This document shows positions 34,830 to 43,627 of a DNA stretch of 64,000 nucleotides, piece by piece. The notes under the pieces were generated by a model. The model was not told where the DNA came from. It saw nothing but the letters and a program-made list of their open reading frames with translations, and made no database searches. The translations under genes and the position numbers were made by a program. Every line of letters begins with the position of its first letter. Within the stretch, counting starts at the first letter, position 1. This stretch comes from Prosthecodimorpha hirschii (GTDB lineage Bacteria; Pseudomonadota; Alphaproteobacteria; Rhizobiales; Ancalomicrobiaceae), in NCBI RefSeq assembly GCF_001305515.1, contig NZ_LJYW01000001.1, forward strand, positions 730,307 through 794,306. The letters run 5' to 3'.

Positions 34830-37148
34830 CTATATGTCGACGTCGTCGAATATCGAGCGGGTCGCTGGAGGAATAGATGAAACAGTTGAATCCTCCTTCT
34901 TCTGCGTCACGATATAAGTCCAATCCGTGTCCCCGTCCGCCTCTTCATCGCGCTCCCGCTTACGCTCTTCGATTTCGTCAACCGAACGCTTAACTTGGTC
35001 CCGCGCATCATCGATCAACGTCGCGGCGTCAGCATCGACCCCGATAGCCTCCACGCGTTCCAAAAGATCCAAGAGCTTTTTGAAGTGGCTATCGGGCTCG
35101 TCATCGAGATCGGCGGCTGCCGAAATTTCGTCGATGCGCTTATCGAGCGATGGCAGGACCCTCGTGCGTAACGCCATTCCCATGCCAACCAGGCGCAATG
35201 GCGGTAACAGGCCGAGCATGTCCTCTTGTTCGAAGAAGGAAACGTCTAGCGACAAATGCGCAGCTGTTTCAAGCCTATCCGCCGCCTCCAGTCGCAGATC
35301 GGTGGGTAGCAAGTGGAGGCGGCTTGCCCGGCAGTAGGCGGCAAGCTGGGGGTCATTGCCAATTAGCTCCGTCCGCCAGCAAGCTCGTCGGAGCAAATCT
35401 GGAAATTGCTTGATAGCCTTAGCGAAAACAACCTCGCTGGCGCGGTAGGACAGGAAGTGGAATAAAAGCCAATTCCGATGCACCTCGTCCGGCGTACGAC
35501 CTAAGCGAGCGACCAATGCATCGTCAAGTACGGATTGTATAACGAGCGCGTCTCGAATGAGCGGCGATCCCTCGCAGGTGAAACTATTCAGAATGGTATC
35601 GATCGGCGCGCCACGGATCAGCGCGGCCATCATATGCGGTTTCTGCCGCAAGATCTCCGTCAACGCGTCCGAGATTGTCGGGTGTGCGAAGGTCCATCTG
35701 GGTCCGGAGAGCTTTAGGAAAGATCCCCTCAGCTCGGCGAAGCAATCCTGGATCTTCGTGATTGAGTAGCCGGTGAGTTCGGCGACCGCCTGTGCCGCCA
35801 GCGAATCGTGAGTGCCTGGATCGAAGCCAGCCTGATGAACATAAACGAGGATGAGCGCCGCTTGCAGTCGGTCGTCCAGTGCATTGACCGTATCGATGAG
35901 GTGTTCGGTCGGCTCCTTCATGAACCGGACAAGCGATTTCTCGCGCGGCACCAGCCCTTTGGTGAAATTCGGGTCTCCGAGCCGCTCGGCAATGCCGGGA
36001 AGAAAATTTTCGACGGCGGCCACGGCCGCGAGATGGAGCTTCACGCTTGATCGCCAACTTTGGCTCTGCCCGCCGAAATTAATATGATTATAGAGGATTT
36101 GCGCCTTCTCCTCGAAGGTTAGGTCGCCTACGTCGACGACGGCGCTGCGGTCAGCAAACTGAGTGAGGTTGCGCTGACCGAGCCGGAGTCGCGCTGCTTC
36201 ATAGATGTGCTTGCGCGAAGTCAGGAGGAAGCGGTTCCCATGATTGATCGCTGCGCGGAGCTTCGAAAATGCGGAAGCCCAGTCTTGGACGTAGTCCTCG
36301 CGCAGCACGTTTGAACCAAAGGCATCGTCGATCCAGAAGAAGCGGCCCGGATCGTTCGGATTCCATCCAGCCTCAAAATCGCGCGGGCTCGTCAGCGCGA
36401 GGACGGTATTGTCTTGGTTCTCTGAGGCGATCGTGGAAACGATGGCACCAATCGCCGATTTGCCGCTCGCCGGATTGCCGAGGAGGAGCACCACTCCATG
36501 CTCCGAGATCGCGTTGACAGCGTCGCGATGGGCCTTAGTGGGTACATAGGTCCGCAATTTGGGGACCCAACTGTCAAGCAGCGCCCGGCTCTGTTCGCTC
36601 AGTCGCTCATCGACGATCGAGGTGAGATCGCCAAGGCCGTACACCTGTGGGACGAGCGCGCGCAGACGTGCACTGCTTCTGATCACGCGTACAATGTATT
36701 GGCGGCCCAGAATATGAGGCTTGCGCACGCCAAGGGCGCGCAGTCGCGCGCGCATCGCGGCGGCCACAGGCGCATCCACGCTCATGTTCGTCATGAACGC
36801 GTAGGTGTAGGCCTGACCCGCCTTGACCAACTCCTCTACGTTTTGGATCTCGCCGGAGAGGTCGCCAATCTTCAGCGCTTTTCCCGCCTCCGACGAGTGC
36901 TTGCACTGAATCGTGCCGATCGGTGGCATATCCGATCCTGAAGGGACAATGAATACCGCGTCCTGGCCGCCATCCTTGGCCTCCCGATAGATTTCAACGG
37001 GACGACCCAGCACGACTTCACAGACCTGAGAACACAAGTCCTGAAATGCTCGCCACCCGATCGTATGGAGCGCGAGATCGCTCCATGGGCCATGAGCGCG
37101 ACGGTCATGCGCCGGCACGCGCTCACTGGAATCCTCCTCGACTTTCAT
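34830..37148 (-). CDS. restriction endonuclease-like / STAND NTPase fusion
   Basis: 772 aa. The N-terminal 170 aa carry a Mrr/type IV-like nuclease core: AFQDLCSQVCEVV helix, then D63 in GGQDAVF and the QCK triad at 81-83. Next is a P-loop NTPase of the STAND class (nSTAND3-like) with Walker A GNPASGKS at 224-231 and Walker B FWIDD at 271-275, followed by a winged-helix-like region and a long helical C-terminus. The design is that of a conflict protein in which a sensor NTPase controls a DNA-cutting domain. Its ATG overlaps the stop of the OLD-family gene by 4 nt, so the two proteins are made together. Not a named system that I can identify. Confidence 0.82.
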   Translation of the reverse strand: MKVEEDSSERVPAHDRRAHGPWSDLALHTIGWRAFQDLCSQVCEVVLGRPVEIYREAKDGGQDAVFIVPSGSDMPPIGTIQCKHSSEAGKALKIGDLSGEIQNVEELVKAGQAYTYAFMTNMSVDAPVAAAMRARLRALGVRKPHILGRQYIVRVIRSSARLRALVPQVYGLGDLTSIVDERLSEQSRALLDSWVPKLRTYVPTKAHRDAVNAISEHGVVLLLGNPASGKSAIGAIVSTIASENQDNTVLALTSPRDFEAGWNPNDPGRFFWIDDAFGSNVLREDYVQDWASAFSKLRAAINHGNRFLLTSRKHIYEAARLRLGQRNLTQFADRSAVVDVGDLTFEEKAQILYNHINFGGQSQSWRSSVKLHLAAVAAVENFLPGIAERLGDPNFTKGLVPREKSLVRFMKEPTEHLIDTVNALDDRLQAALILVYVHQAGFDPGTHDSLAAQAVAELTGYSITKIQDCFAELRGSFLKLSGPRWTFAHPTISDALTEILRQKPHMMAALIRGAPIDTILNSFTCEGSPLIRDALVIQSVLDDALVARLGRTPDEVHRNWLLFHFLSYRASEVVFAKAIKQFPDLLRRACWRTELIGNDPQLAAYCRASRLHLLPTDLRLEAADRLETAAHLSLDVSFFEQEDMLGLLPPLRLVGMGMALRTRVLPSLDKRIDEISAAADLDDEPDSHFKKLLDLLERVEAIGVDADAATLIDDARDQVKRSVDEIEERKRERDEEADGDTDWTYIVTQKKEDSTVSSIPPATRSIFDDVDI

Positions 37149-39169
37149 GCTGCAGTTACCGGCGCTTGCGGCGGGGCTTCGCTCGGAAGATCTTCGTCGC
37201 GGAAAAAGCGCCACATCGAACGAATAAGGTTCTTAAGCATCTCGCTCTCGCGACCCTGCTCCTTCGCACGCCGCAGTGTCTCGTAGACGACCTCGGGTAT
37301 CTTCTGCGTGTCATTGCCGGGGTTCACTCCGAACGGCTCGCAGGCCGCGGCAAGACATGCCGCATGTACCTCCGGTGTGAGGTCCTCCTTCAACCTATGT
37401 TCCAAGTTCGTACCAAAATGCGCATAGCAATCGCCGACGAAATCGACGATCGGAGCGGCGTCGAACACGTTTTCTGGCATCGCAAGCTTGCTCAGAGCAA
37501 GATCTATTGCCGGCGTTCGTTTGCCTGCGGGCAGATTCTGGTCGCAATCCCACAGCAGGAAGGTCGGAATGCCCAACTCCCGAAAGATCACGTAGGGACG
37601 ATCGAGATTGGCTTTGCCTTCGGCCGAAAGAATCGCGATCCCGGCCGCCTCAAAATTCACGCCGAGCATCCGTGCCGTTGCGGTAAGCGCTGCCTTATCG
37701 CTACGACCCTCAACCAGGATGACGCCGTTGGCGAAGAATCCTTCGGCTAATTCGGCGCCTAGGATGTGGAGCCGCGGCATCAACGTCTGTGCGCTGTATG
37801 AGCCGGCGGGTTTATCCCAGCCACGCTCGAGCTTCCGTGCGACGATTTCGAGGTCAAGCGCCTGCAAGCTGCATTGCTTGAACGCGCTGTCAGCGCAGAC
37901 CGAACGCCGGGTGAGCCGGATTTCGTCCGCCTTGCCCATCGAGATGAACATCGGCGAATGCGACCCGAAAATGATCTGGGTGTGCCCCTGGACGCCCGGG
38001 AGGGTGCCGCTGCTCAAACCGCGCAGCACCTCAGCGAAATGCCGCTGCTTGGTTGGGTGCTGATAGAGTTCGGGCTCTTCAATCGCGAGAATCAGGGTCG
38101 GAGCTTGTACCACTACCGCCGCAGCGTCATGCGCGCTGTCGCCGCCACCCGCTGCGGCATCGTCGGCCTCCGGCACCGCCGTGCGTGCCAGATGCTGGAG
38201 CAAAGTAAAGATGAACGCGCGCTGGAGACCGTGGCCTTGCCGATCCACCGGCCCACCGAACCCGTCATCCTTGAGCAGGACGTCCGCCATTGGCAACGGG
38301 ACTGGCATTTCTCCGATTTCGCGCCAGTTTAGCGCCACTTCGGCGTCTTGGTACAGGCCGCGTAAGTCCGCGGTGAGGGTGCCTGCCAAAGTACCAAGCT
38401 CGGGCATGTTCTCGGCGGAAACCAGCACCTTGTAAGCTTCGGTCATTTGTGCCTTGAAGGCCTGAACATCCGGGCGTTGCAAAATCCGACTCCGCACCAG
38501 AATTTCAAGAAGCTTGCCAATTACACTCGCCTTACCGTCCGCAGCATCCACCGACGCCTCGCGCACGGCTGGAATGAACACGAAACTCGTATGACGCTGA
38601 AGCTTGCCGCGGCTGTTGTTTTGGAAGCCGAAGAACTGACCATCGTCCGGCAACAGTACCAACTGGGCAGGATGGTTCGCTTCCCATTCCAGTAGTGCTT
38701 GGTCAACAGCAGCCGCGCTTCCAGCGTTGGGCAATGCCGCATAGAGGGGATTGGCTTCGCGAAGGGCATTGTACGCGGTACGCTTGGGGTTTGCGGCGGT
38801 CTGCGATCTGATCGCTACGAAATCGGGGTTCTGGGGAATCGCACCGTGATAACGTCCGCTCGACGTGCTACCATCGAAAATGCGGGTGACCACCAGCTTG
38901 CCGTCGCGAACCCGATCCTCAAACGATGTAGCTTCTTGATCACCCAGTTGATGAAAGGTCAGCTCAATCTCAATTGGTTGACCCTGATTTCGTCCGAAAT
39001 AATCATCGGCGTCACAACTCTTCGATGTTGAGTAGAATTTCTCAATCGCCTTTAGTATTGACGATTTTCCGGCGCCGTTACCTCCGATAAATGCGGTGTG
39101 TGCGCCAAAGGCGACTTCGACATCCCGAATCGATCGAAAATTTTTGATGCGCGCGCGCTCAAGTTGCAT
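37145..39169 (-). CDS. OLD-family ATPase/TOPRIM nuclease
   Basis: 674 aa. ABC-type ATPase head with Walker A GGNGAGKS at 29-36, a signature-like GHGLQRA near 312-318 and Walker B LILAIEEPE at 359-367, followed by a C-terminal TOPRIM nuclease with E487 (VEGRSD) and D541/D543 (WDCD). This is the layout of OLD nucleases and of GajA of the Gabija defence system. Unlike Gabija there is no UvrD-like helicase next to it; the partner is a restriction endonuclease-STAND protein. First gene of the two-gene unit, start at 39169, transcribed away from the caspase-like gene. Confidence 0.9.
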   Translation of the reverse strand: MQLERARIKNFRSIRDVEVAFGAHTAFIGGNGAGKSSILKAIEKFYSTSKSCDADDYFGRNQGQPIEIELTFHQLGDQEATSFEDRVRDGKLVVTRIFDGSTSSGRYHGAIPQNPDFVAIRSQTAANPKRTAYNALREANPLYAALPNAGSAAAVDQALLEWEANHPAQLVLLPDDGQFFGFQNNSRGKLQRHTSFVFIPAVREASVDAADGKASVIGKLLEILVRSRILQRPDVQAFKAQMTEAYKVLVSAENMPELGTLAGTLTADLRGLYQDAEVALNWREIGEMPVPLPMADVLLKDDGFGGPVDRQGHGLQRAFIFTLLQHLARTAVPEADDAAAGGGDSAHDAAAVVVQAPTLILAIEEPELYQHPTKQRHFAEVLRGLSSGTLPGVQGHTQIIFGSHSPMFISMGKADEIRLTRRSVCADSAFKQCSLQALDLEIVARKLERGWDKPAGSYSAQTLMPRLHILGAELAEGFFANGVILVEGRSDKAALTATARMLGVNFEAAGIAILSAEGKANLDRPYVIFRELGIPTFLLWDCDQNLPAGKRTPAIDLALSKLAMPENVFDAAPIVDFVGDCYAHFGTNLEHRLKEDLTPEVHAACLAAACEPFGVNPGNDTQKIPEVVYETLRRAKEQGRESEMLKNLIRSMWRFFRDEDLPSEAPPQAPVTAA

Positions 39170-39485
39170 TGGTCACCCCCCCCAGGGATCCGTATTTTCG
39201 GCCGCGATCGGTTGAAATGCAAGGGCAACTACAACTGTCCGGACCGACACCGCGGGTAGCTTTAGCCAATAAACGCATATCAGCTTCTGCGCAACCTAAG
39301 CTTGAACGAACGGCGGATTTCAGGTTCAGCCAAGGGTCGCCGTAACCACGACAATGGGTCGCAAGGCGGCTGGCAAATCAATCCGACGCGTGAACGCGTT
39401 GGAACCGGCCCACCAATCACATTGCCACCCGCCCCAATTGTGACGTCCCTCCTTATGCCGTAGTTTCACTACATTGGGGTGGGTC
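39170..39485. promoter_or_regulatory. divergent promoter region of the two cargo operons
   Basis: 316 nt between the leftward nuclease operon and the rightward protease operon. TTGTGA (39438-39443), 17 bp, TAGTTT (39461-39466) is a possible rightward promoter. A run of eight C lies just before the leftward start. No gene seen. Confidence 0.35.
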
Positions 39486-41228
39486 ATGAAACGACTTCTA
39501 ATCATCGCGCTGTCCGCTGTGGCTTTCGCCTCCCCGGCGATGGCCGGCAAGCGCGTCGCGCTGGTGATCGGCAATGCGACCTATCGCGCCGGCCCACTGG
39601 CGAACCCAGAGCGCGATGTTGACGCCATGGCGAAGGCCTTCCGGGCCGCTGGCTTTGATGCCGTCCAGGTCCACAAGAACCTCACTCGCGAAGGCATGTC
39701 CCGCGCGCTCGACGCCTTCGAAGCCGCCTCCGATGGCGCGGACGTCTCGGTGATCTACTTTTCTGGCCACGGCCTGGAGATCAACGGCACGAACTATCTG
39801 CTGCCGGTCGACGCCAAGGTGGCCAGCGCTCGCGAGGTGAAGTTCGAAGCCATCCCGCTCGACGATCTGGTTCAGGCATCACACGGCGCCACGCGGCTGC
39901 GGCTGATCCTTCTCGATGCCTGCCGGGATAACCCGTTCGTGGCGCAGACCCGAGGAGCGTCCGGCAAAGGCCTGGCGCGCGTCGAGGCCAGCCAGGCCGA
40001 CACTTTGGTCGCCTACGCCACCGCGGCCGGTGCAACTGCAACCGATGGCGACGGCAAGATGAGTCCGTTCGCTGCTGCGCTTGCCGAGCACCTGTTCGCG
40101 CCCGACCTCGATGTTCGGATAGCGCTCGGGCGGGTTCGCGATGCCGTGTCCAAGGCGACAGAGGGGCGGCAGCGGCCTTATCAGGTCGGCTCGCTCGGCG
40201 GCGATGTGGTCGCACTTCAGAAGTCAGCAATGCTGCAGGATACACCTAACAAGGCCCTGACTCAGCCTGTGATCAGCAATGTGCGGACCCAGCCCCTTAC
40301 GTTTGCCGCCGGACCCCGTATACCAGATAGGCGATTCGATGTGCCCGACGAGAAATATTTTGTAGATATATTAAAGAAAAACGGCGCAGATGAGGTTGAT
40401 ATCACGCGTATCGTATCTGCAGTAACTCAATCATACCCACTCAAAAATCTTAGTAAAACTACTAAAATCAAATTAGGATTGAGTTTCGATGATAAAAAAT
40501 CGGAAATAAAAATTGCAAATTTATCCATTTATGATGGTGAATTGCACATAATTACAGTATTTCGCGGGAGCGACGAAAATTTTTTAAGGGGCCAGGAGAC
40601 AAGGAATTATGATGTAGTTCCTTTTGATTTGTTCCGATCAAACACGGCCGCTTCTGGTGAGTATGCAGTTCCGCCCCTGGCCCAAAAGGCGCAATTGCTG
40701 GAGGAGGGTCGCGGCAGCTCACCCCAGGGCCAGATCAGTTCTGGCCGCGTCGTCTGGCAGATGGTGCGCGAGAGCCCCGGCGTCGGGAGGCCGGTCGTCA
40801 CCATGATCAAGGCGCGGGTGGATGTGCCGGACCGCGGGCTGGTGCTCAACCTGTCGATCCAGCCGAATTCTGACAATTCCTTCCCGGCCAGCCATCTGAT
40901 CGAGCTTAAGTTCGAGGTGCCGGCGGATTTCGACAACAAGGGCGTCTCCAACGTCCCGGGTCTGATCCTGAAGCAGACCGAACATTCGCGCGGCGATCCC
41001 CTGGTCGGCGCGGCGTCTCGCATATCGGCCGGCTTCTTCTGGGTCGCCCTGTCGAAGCCGGAGGTGGAGAAGCAGCGCAATCTAGGCCTGCTCAGGGAGC
41101 GCGGTTGGATCGACATTCCGATCCTGTTCGACAACGGCAGGCGCGGCATCCTGACGTTGGAGAAGAACGGCGACGGAGGCCGGGTCGTGGCCGATGCCCT
41201 GACGGCCTGGACCCAAGGCGCGCAATGA
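39486..41228 (+). CDS. caspase-like (C14 family) protease with signal peptide
   Basis: 580 aa. A Sec-type signal peptide (MKRLLIIALSAVAFASPAMA) is followed by a caspase-fold domain, KRVALVIGNATY, with catalytic His95 (YFSGHG) and Cys146 (LLDACRDNPF). The middle, about residues 280-390, is coded by AT-rich DNA and loosely resembles accessory domains of M23 peptidases. The C-terminal 170 aa form a domain seen in alphaproteobacterial caspase-family proteins (WVALSKPEVEKQRNLGLL, then WIDIPILFDNGRR). The ATG at 39486 is preferred because it opens the signal peptide and has GGTGGG upstream. Its stop overlaps the HIRAN gene start. Confidence 0.85.
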   Translation: MKRLLIIALSAVAFASPAMAGKRVALVIGNATYRAGPLANPERDVDAMAKAFRAAGFDAVQVHKNLTREGMSRALDAFEAASDGADVSVIYFSGHGLEINGTNYLLPVDAKVASAREVKFEAIPLDDLVQASHGATRLRLILLDACRDNPFVAQTRGASGKGLARVEASQADTLVAYATAAGATATDGDGKMSPFAAALAEHLFAPDLDVRIALGRVRDAVSKATEGRQRPYQVGSLGGDVVALQKSAMLQDTPNKALTQPVISNVRTQPLTFAAGPRIPDRRFDVPDEKYFVDILKKNGADEVDITRIVSAVTQSYPLKNLSKTTKIKLGLSFDDKKSEIKIANLSIYDGELHIITVFRGSDENFLRGQETRNYDVVPFDLFRSNTAASGEYAVPPLAQKAQLLEEGRGSSPQGQISSGRVVWQMVRESPGVGRPVVTMIKARVDVPDRGLVLNLSIQPNSDNSFPASHLIELKFEVPADFDNKGVSNVPGLILKQTEHSRGDPLVGAASRISAGFFWVALSKPEVEKQRNLGLLRERGWIDIPILFDNGRRGILTLEKNGDGGRVVADALTAWTQGAQ

Positions 41229-41674
41229 CGATCGGCACGAACAGCACTGATCCGCCGGGCGAATGGGTCACGACTACGGCAGTCGTCAAGGTCGCCGGCC
41301 TGAGACACCACCAAGAGGCCTTCGAGAGCTTCGTGGCTGCGGTCCAACGGGCCGAGGCGAACGCGATGGCCTATGGTGTCGACCTGGAGCCCGAGCCGAC
41401 GAACCCGGTCGACCCCTTCGCAATCCGTGTCTATGGTTGGGCAATGCGGTCTCGCTTCTTGCGCGGCCCCGCCCGAGACCGGTATTTCCTGGGCTTCGTG
41501 CCGGCTGGCCTCGCTGCCGAGCTTCATGCCGACTTGACCGATGCGGGCGTTCCGTTCGCGGCGCGGCTGTATTCGATCTGGCTCGGTGAGACGGGCTTCG
41601 TTGATGTCAACATCATCATCCTGGCGCCATCGGGTTGGTGGCATAAGGCGCGCATCAAGATGAGGGGTTGTTAG
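41225..41674 (+). CDS. HIRAN-domain protein
   Basis: 149 aa. Residues 20-110 match the HIRAN pattern: VAGLRHHQ strand, an ELE-type strand (VDLEPEPTNPVDPFAIRV) with the N-x-x-D-x-x-A core, and LGFVPAGLAAELH. HIRAN domains bind 3' ends of single-stranded DNA and are found in helicases and DNA-damage proteins. Here it stands nearly alone, coupled to the caspase-like gene by a 4-nt overlap (ATGA). It may sense damaged or foreign DNA; this is inference. Confidence 0.75.
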   Translation: MTIGTNSTDPPGEWVTTTAVVKVAGLRHHQEAFESFVAAVQRAEANAMAYGVDLEPEPTNPVDPFAIRVYGWAMRSRFLRGPARDRYFLGFVPAGLAAELHADLTDAGVPFAARLYSIWLGETGFVDVNIIILAPSGWWHKARIKMRGC

Positions 41675-42406
41675 CCTCTACTTCTGACAAATCAGCGACT
41701 TAGAAGACTCGGAGGCATGACCTCTTAACTCATATAACTTGCCCAATTCTACATATACCAAGTCAGCACGCTTCGATTGCGTAACCCGCAGCGAGGCGTG
41801 CTTATTTTTTGGATCATGCGGTATGCCATGCCCGCAAAATCAGTATCCATTCGGCACCTCACAGTGCTCGCAGCGGGGCTGCAAGGTCAGAAGCGACGCA
41901 GTCAAGAGAAACCTGCAACCGAGGCCTAATGAATACATGGCCGCGGGCGTGGTACATCGCTCCTCAGCACCTACCCAAGGGGTGCATCGAGAACATGAGC
42001 GGTATCAAAAGACCACATCAGTGCATGCATTTTGCGCATATTACCACGGTTGTCCCATGCAATTCAGTAGACAGAGAACGCGATGACGTGCGGCATGGCC
42101 ATCCGAAACCGTTTCGGAAACGCCAGTAAGTGCCGAAAGCGTGATAAAAATGCCACGGTCAATATTCATTTGGGTCCTCCCAGTCGTCTCCAAGTAACGC
42201 GGGGTCGCGGCCTCGCGAAATGTCCGCAGGCCGGGTGCAAAAACCATCTGGACCACCCAGGAATCCGCCCACCGGCTGCAGCCACATTGTCAGCTCGATC
42301 AACCCCATAGTGAACATCGCTCACAAACCCGCAGCCTCATGTGGACGACCCCAAATCGCCGACCGCGCCGCCCCATCTGGACGGCCTCCGACCCCATATT
42401 CGAGGC
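41675..42406. other. 732-nt, mostly non-coding stretch before the packaging-type genes
   Basis: AT-richer than its flanks. Apart from the 42-aa minus-strand frame at 42041-42169 I find no supported gene. A palindrome TCCGAAA-CCG-TTTCGGA lies at 42102-42118. Confidence 0.45.
42041..42169 (-). CDS. 42-aa small protein, candidate
   Basis: ATG at 42169 to TAA at 42041, beginning MNIDRGIFITLSALTGVSET, with two nearby cysteines (LCLLNC). GGGAGG lies 6 nt upstream, an excellent ribosome-binding site. The palindrome at 42102-42118 is inside it. Function unknown. Confidence 0.4.
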   Translation of the reverse strand: MNIDRGIFITLSALTGVSETVSDGHAARHRVLCLLNCMGQPW

Positions 42407-42916
42407 ATGACAACGCCCACCTACGCCCGCACAATCCGCGACCTCGCCACCCATCTCGGCATCGGCAAGACTCGTACCGGCCAGCTCATCAAGGAAGGCC
42501 GCCTGCCGCCCGCCGGCACGGCCGGCTTCGACATTGCCGCTTGCCGAGCCGCCTACGGCGCGACCACCGATCCCGAATGGAGTGCCCGCCAGAAGGTCAA
42601 CAGCCGCCGCGGCATCGAGACCCGGCAGAAGAAGTCCGCACCCATGCCGCAGACCGGCGACGCGGCCAAGGCAATGGCCGCCCTCGCGGTCGGCAGGGCC
42701 CGCATCGCGAAGCTGAAGCTCGACGTCGCCCGCGGCGATCTCTTGGACGTCATGGCCGTCCAGAGCCGCCTATCGGCCGCCGTCACAAGCGCAAAGCAGC
42801 GCATTCTGCAGCTGGAACCGACCCTGACCCCGGCGCTGATGTCGAGCGTCACCAGTGCCGACCTGCGTGCCATCCTTCACGATGCCCTTCACCGCCTGCA
42901 GGCAAGGTTCCAGTGA
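42407..42916 (+). CDS. phage terminase small subunit-like protein (Nu1-type)
   Basis: 169 aa. An N-terminal helix-turn-helix (IRDLATHLGIGKTRTGQLIK) is followed by a helical region (RIAKLKLDVARGDLLD) and a C-terminal helix (RILQLEPTLTPALM), the pattern of Nu1-like DNA-packaging proteins that recognise phage DNA for packaging. The ATG at 42407 is chosen since it opens the HTH. The stop overlaps the next start by one base (TGATG). No large subunit gene follows, so packaging would rely on another phage. Confidence 0.65.
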   Translation: MTTPTYARTIRDLATHLGIGKTRTGQLIKEGRLPPAGTAGFDIAACRAAYGATTDPEWSARQKVNSRRGIETRQKKSAPMPQTGDAAKAMAALAVGRARIAKLKLDVARGDLLDVMAVQSRLSAAVTSAKQRILQLEPTLTPALMSSVTSADLRAILHDALHRLQARFQ

Positions 42917-43245
42917 TGCAACTTTCGAGCGAAGAGATCATTCGGCAGGCCCGGCAGGCCGAGCGCAGCGCCCGCGCCGCGCTCGTGCAGTCAAAGGCCG
43001 ACGACATCGAAGATGGCTTGATCCCGGTCGGCGAGGTCGAGGAGACGCTCGCGGCCATCCGGGCCATTGCGGCCGAGGAACTGGACGCCTTGCAGGCGCG
43101 CCTGCTGGAGGCCGTAGGCGATGGCGCCGATCGGGTGGCCCTGGTGCGCGAACAGGTCGCCTTGATCCTGGCGGACCTCAGCCTCGCGCTGGACGGCATC
43201 GTGGCGGCGTCGATCGAGGATACCAAGGAGGGCGCGACGTTCTGA
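42916..43245 (+). CDS. hypothetical helical protein downstream of the terminase-like gene
   Basis: 109 aa, almost all helix (EEIIRQARQAERSARAALVQ, VALVREQVALILADLSLALD). Start codon overlaps the upstream stop, so it is co-translated with the terminase-small-like gene. It may be a packaging or head accessory factor; there is no diagnostic motif. Confidence 0.6.
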   Translation: MQLSSEEIIRQARQAERSARAALVQSKADDIEDGLIPVGEVEETLAAIRAIAAEELDALQARLLEAVGDGADRVALVREQVALILADLSLALDGIVAASIEDTKEGATF

Positions 43246-43279
43246 GGCCGCCGGCGCGACGCTGCGGCGGCCACCCTTG

Positions 43280-43315
43280 TTCTACAGTTTCGGGTCATGT
43301 CCCGAAACTGTAGAA
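43280..43315. repeat. hairpin A, 15-bp perfect arms
   Basis: TTCTACAGTTTCGGG, loop TCATGT, CCCGAAACTGTAGAA. Lies 34 nt after the stop of the terminase-like operon; no T-run follows. Confidence 0.85.
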
Positions 43316-43350
43316 GCCCTCTTGATCTGCTTCGGGGTGGTCGGCCACCC

Positions 43351-43386
43351 AGAGACAATTTCGGCTCATGCGCCGAAATTGTCTCT
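43351..43386. repeat. hairpin B, 15-bp perfect arms
   Basis: AGAGACAATTTCGGC, loop TCATGC, GCCGAAATTGTCTCT. Same size and loop as hairpin A with compensating changes in the arms; the inner TTTCGG/CCGAAA is shared. Confidence 0.85.
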
Positions 43387-43528
43387 AACTTCTGACGCAG
43401 CTTGCCGGCCGTGCTGCGAGGCTTGCCCGCCATCGCCCGACCCGATGGCGCTGGACACCGCCACCCGCCTCGGCGCCGCTCCAGCCCTAACCTCTCGCCT
43501 TCGGCATCCTCCGGCGCGGACGGGGCGG

Positions 43529-43564
43529 CGTCGGATTTCACCGCAGGTGCGGCGAATTCCGACG
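43529..43564. repeat. hairpin C, with AGGT loop
   Basis: 16-position stem around loop AGGT with two internal mismatches. It contains the 30-bp unit that begins CGGATTTCACCGCAGGTGCG and is repeated at 43633-43662. Confidence 0.75.
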
Positions 43565-43627
43565 AGCGAGTCGCCCGACGCAGATCTCAGCAACCACACC
43601 CTTGGGACGGCCGGCAGGCTTGTTGGT

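Noticed and set aside
34634-34876. Plus-strand frame of 80 codons before the nuclease gene end
   Set aside because: No ribosome-binding site, overlaps the 3' end of the supported minus-strand gene, and composition changes within the frame.
37145-39169. Gabija system
   Set aside because: The OLD-type protein resembles GajA, but no UvrD-like GajB lies next to it; the partner is a restriction endonuclease-STAND protein.
41995-42010. Further LexA box near GAACATGAGC, and GAACATGAAC at 26826
   Set aside because: Spacing between GAAC units is not 7 nt, so they do not meet the consensus.
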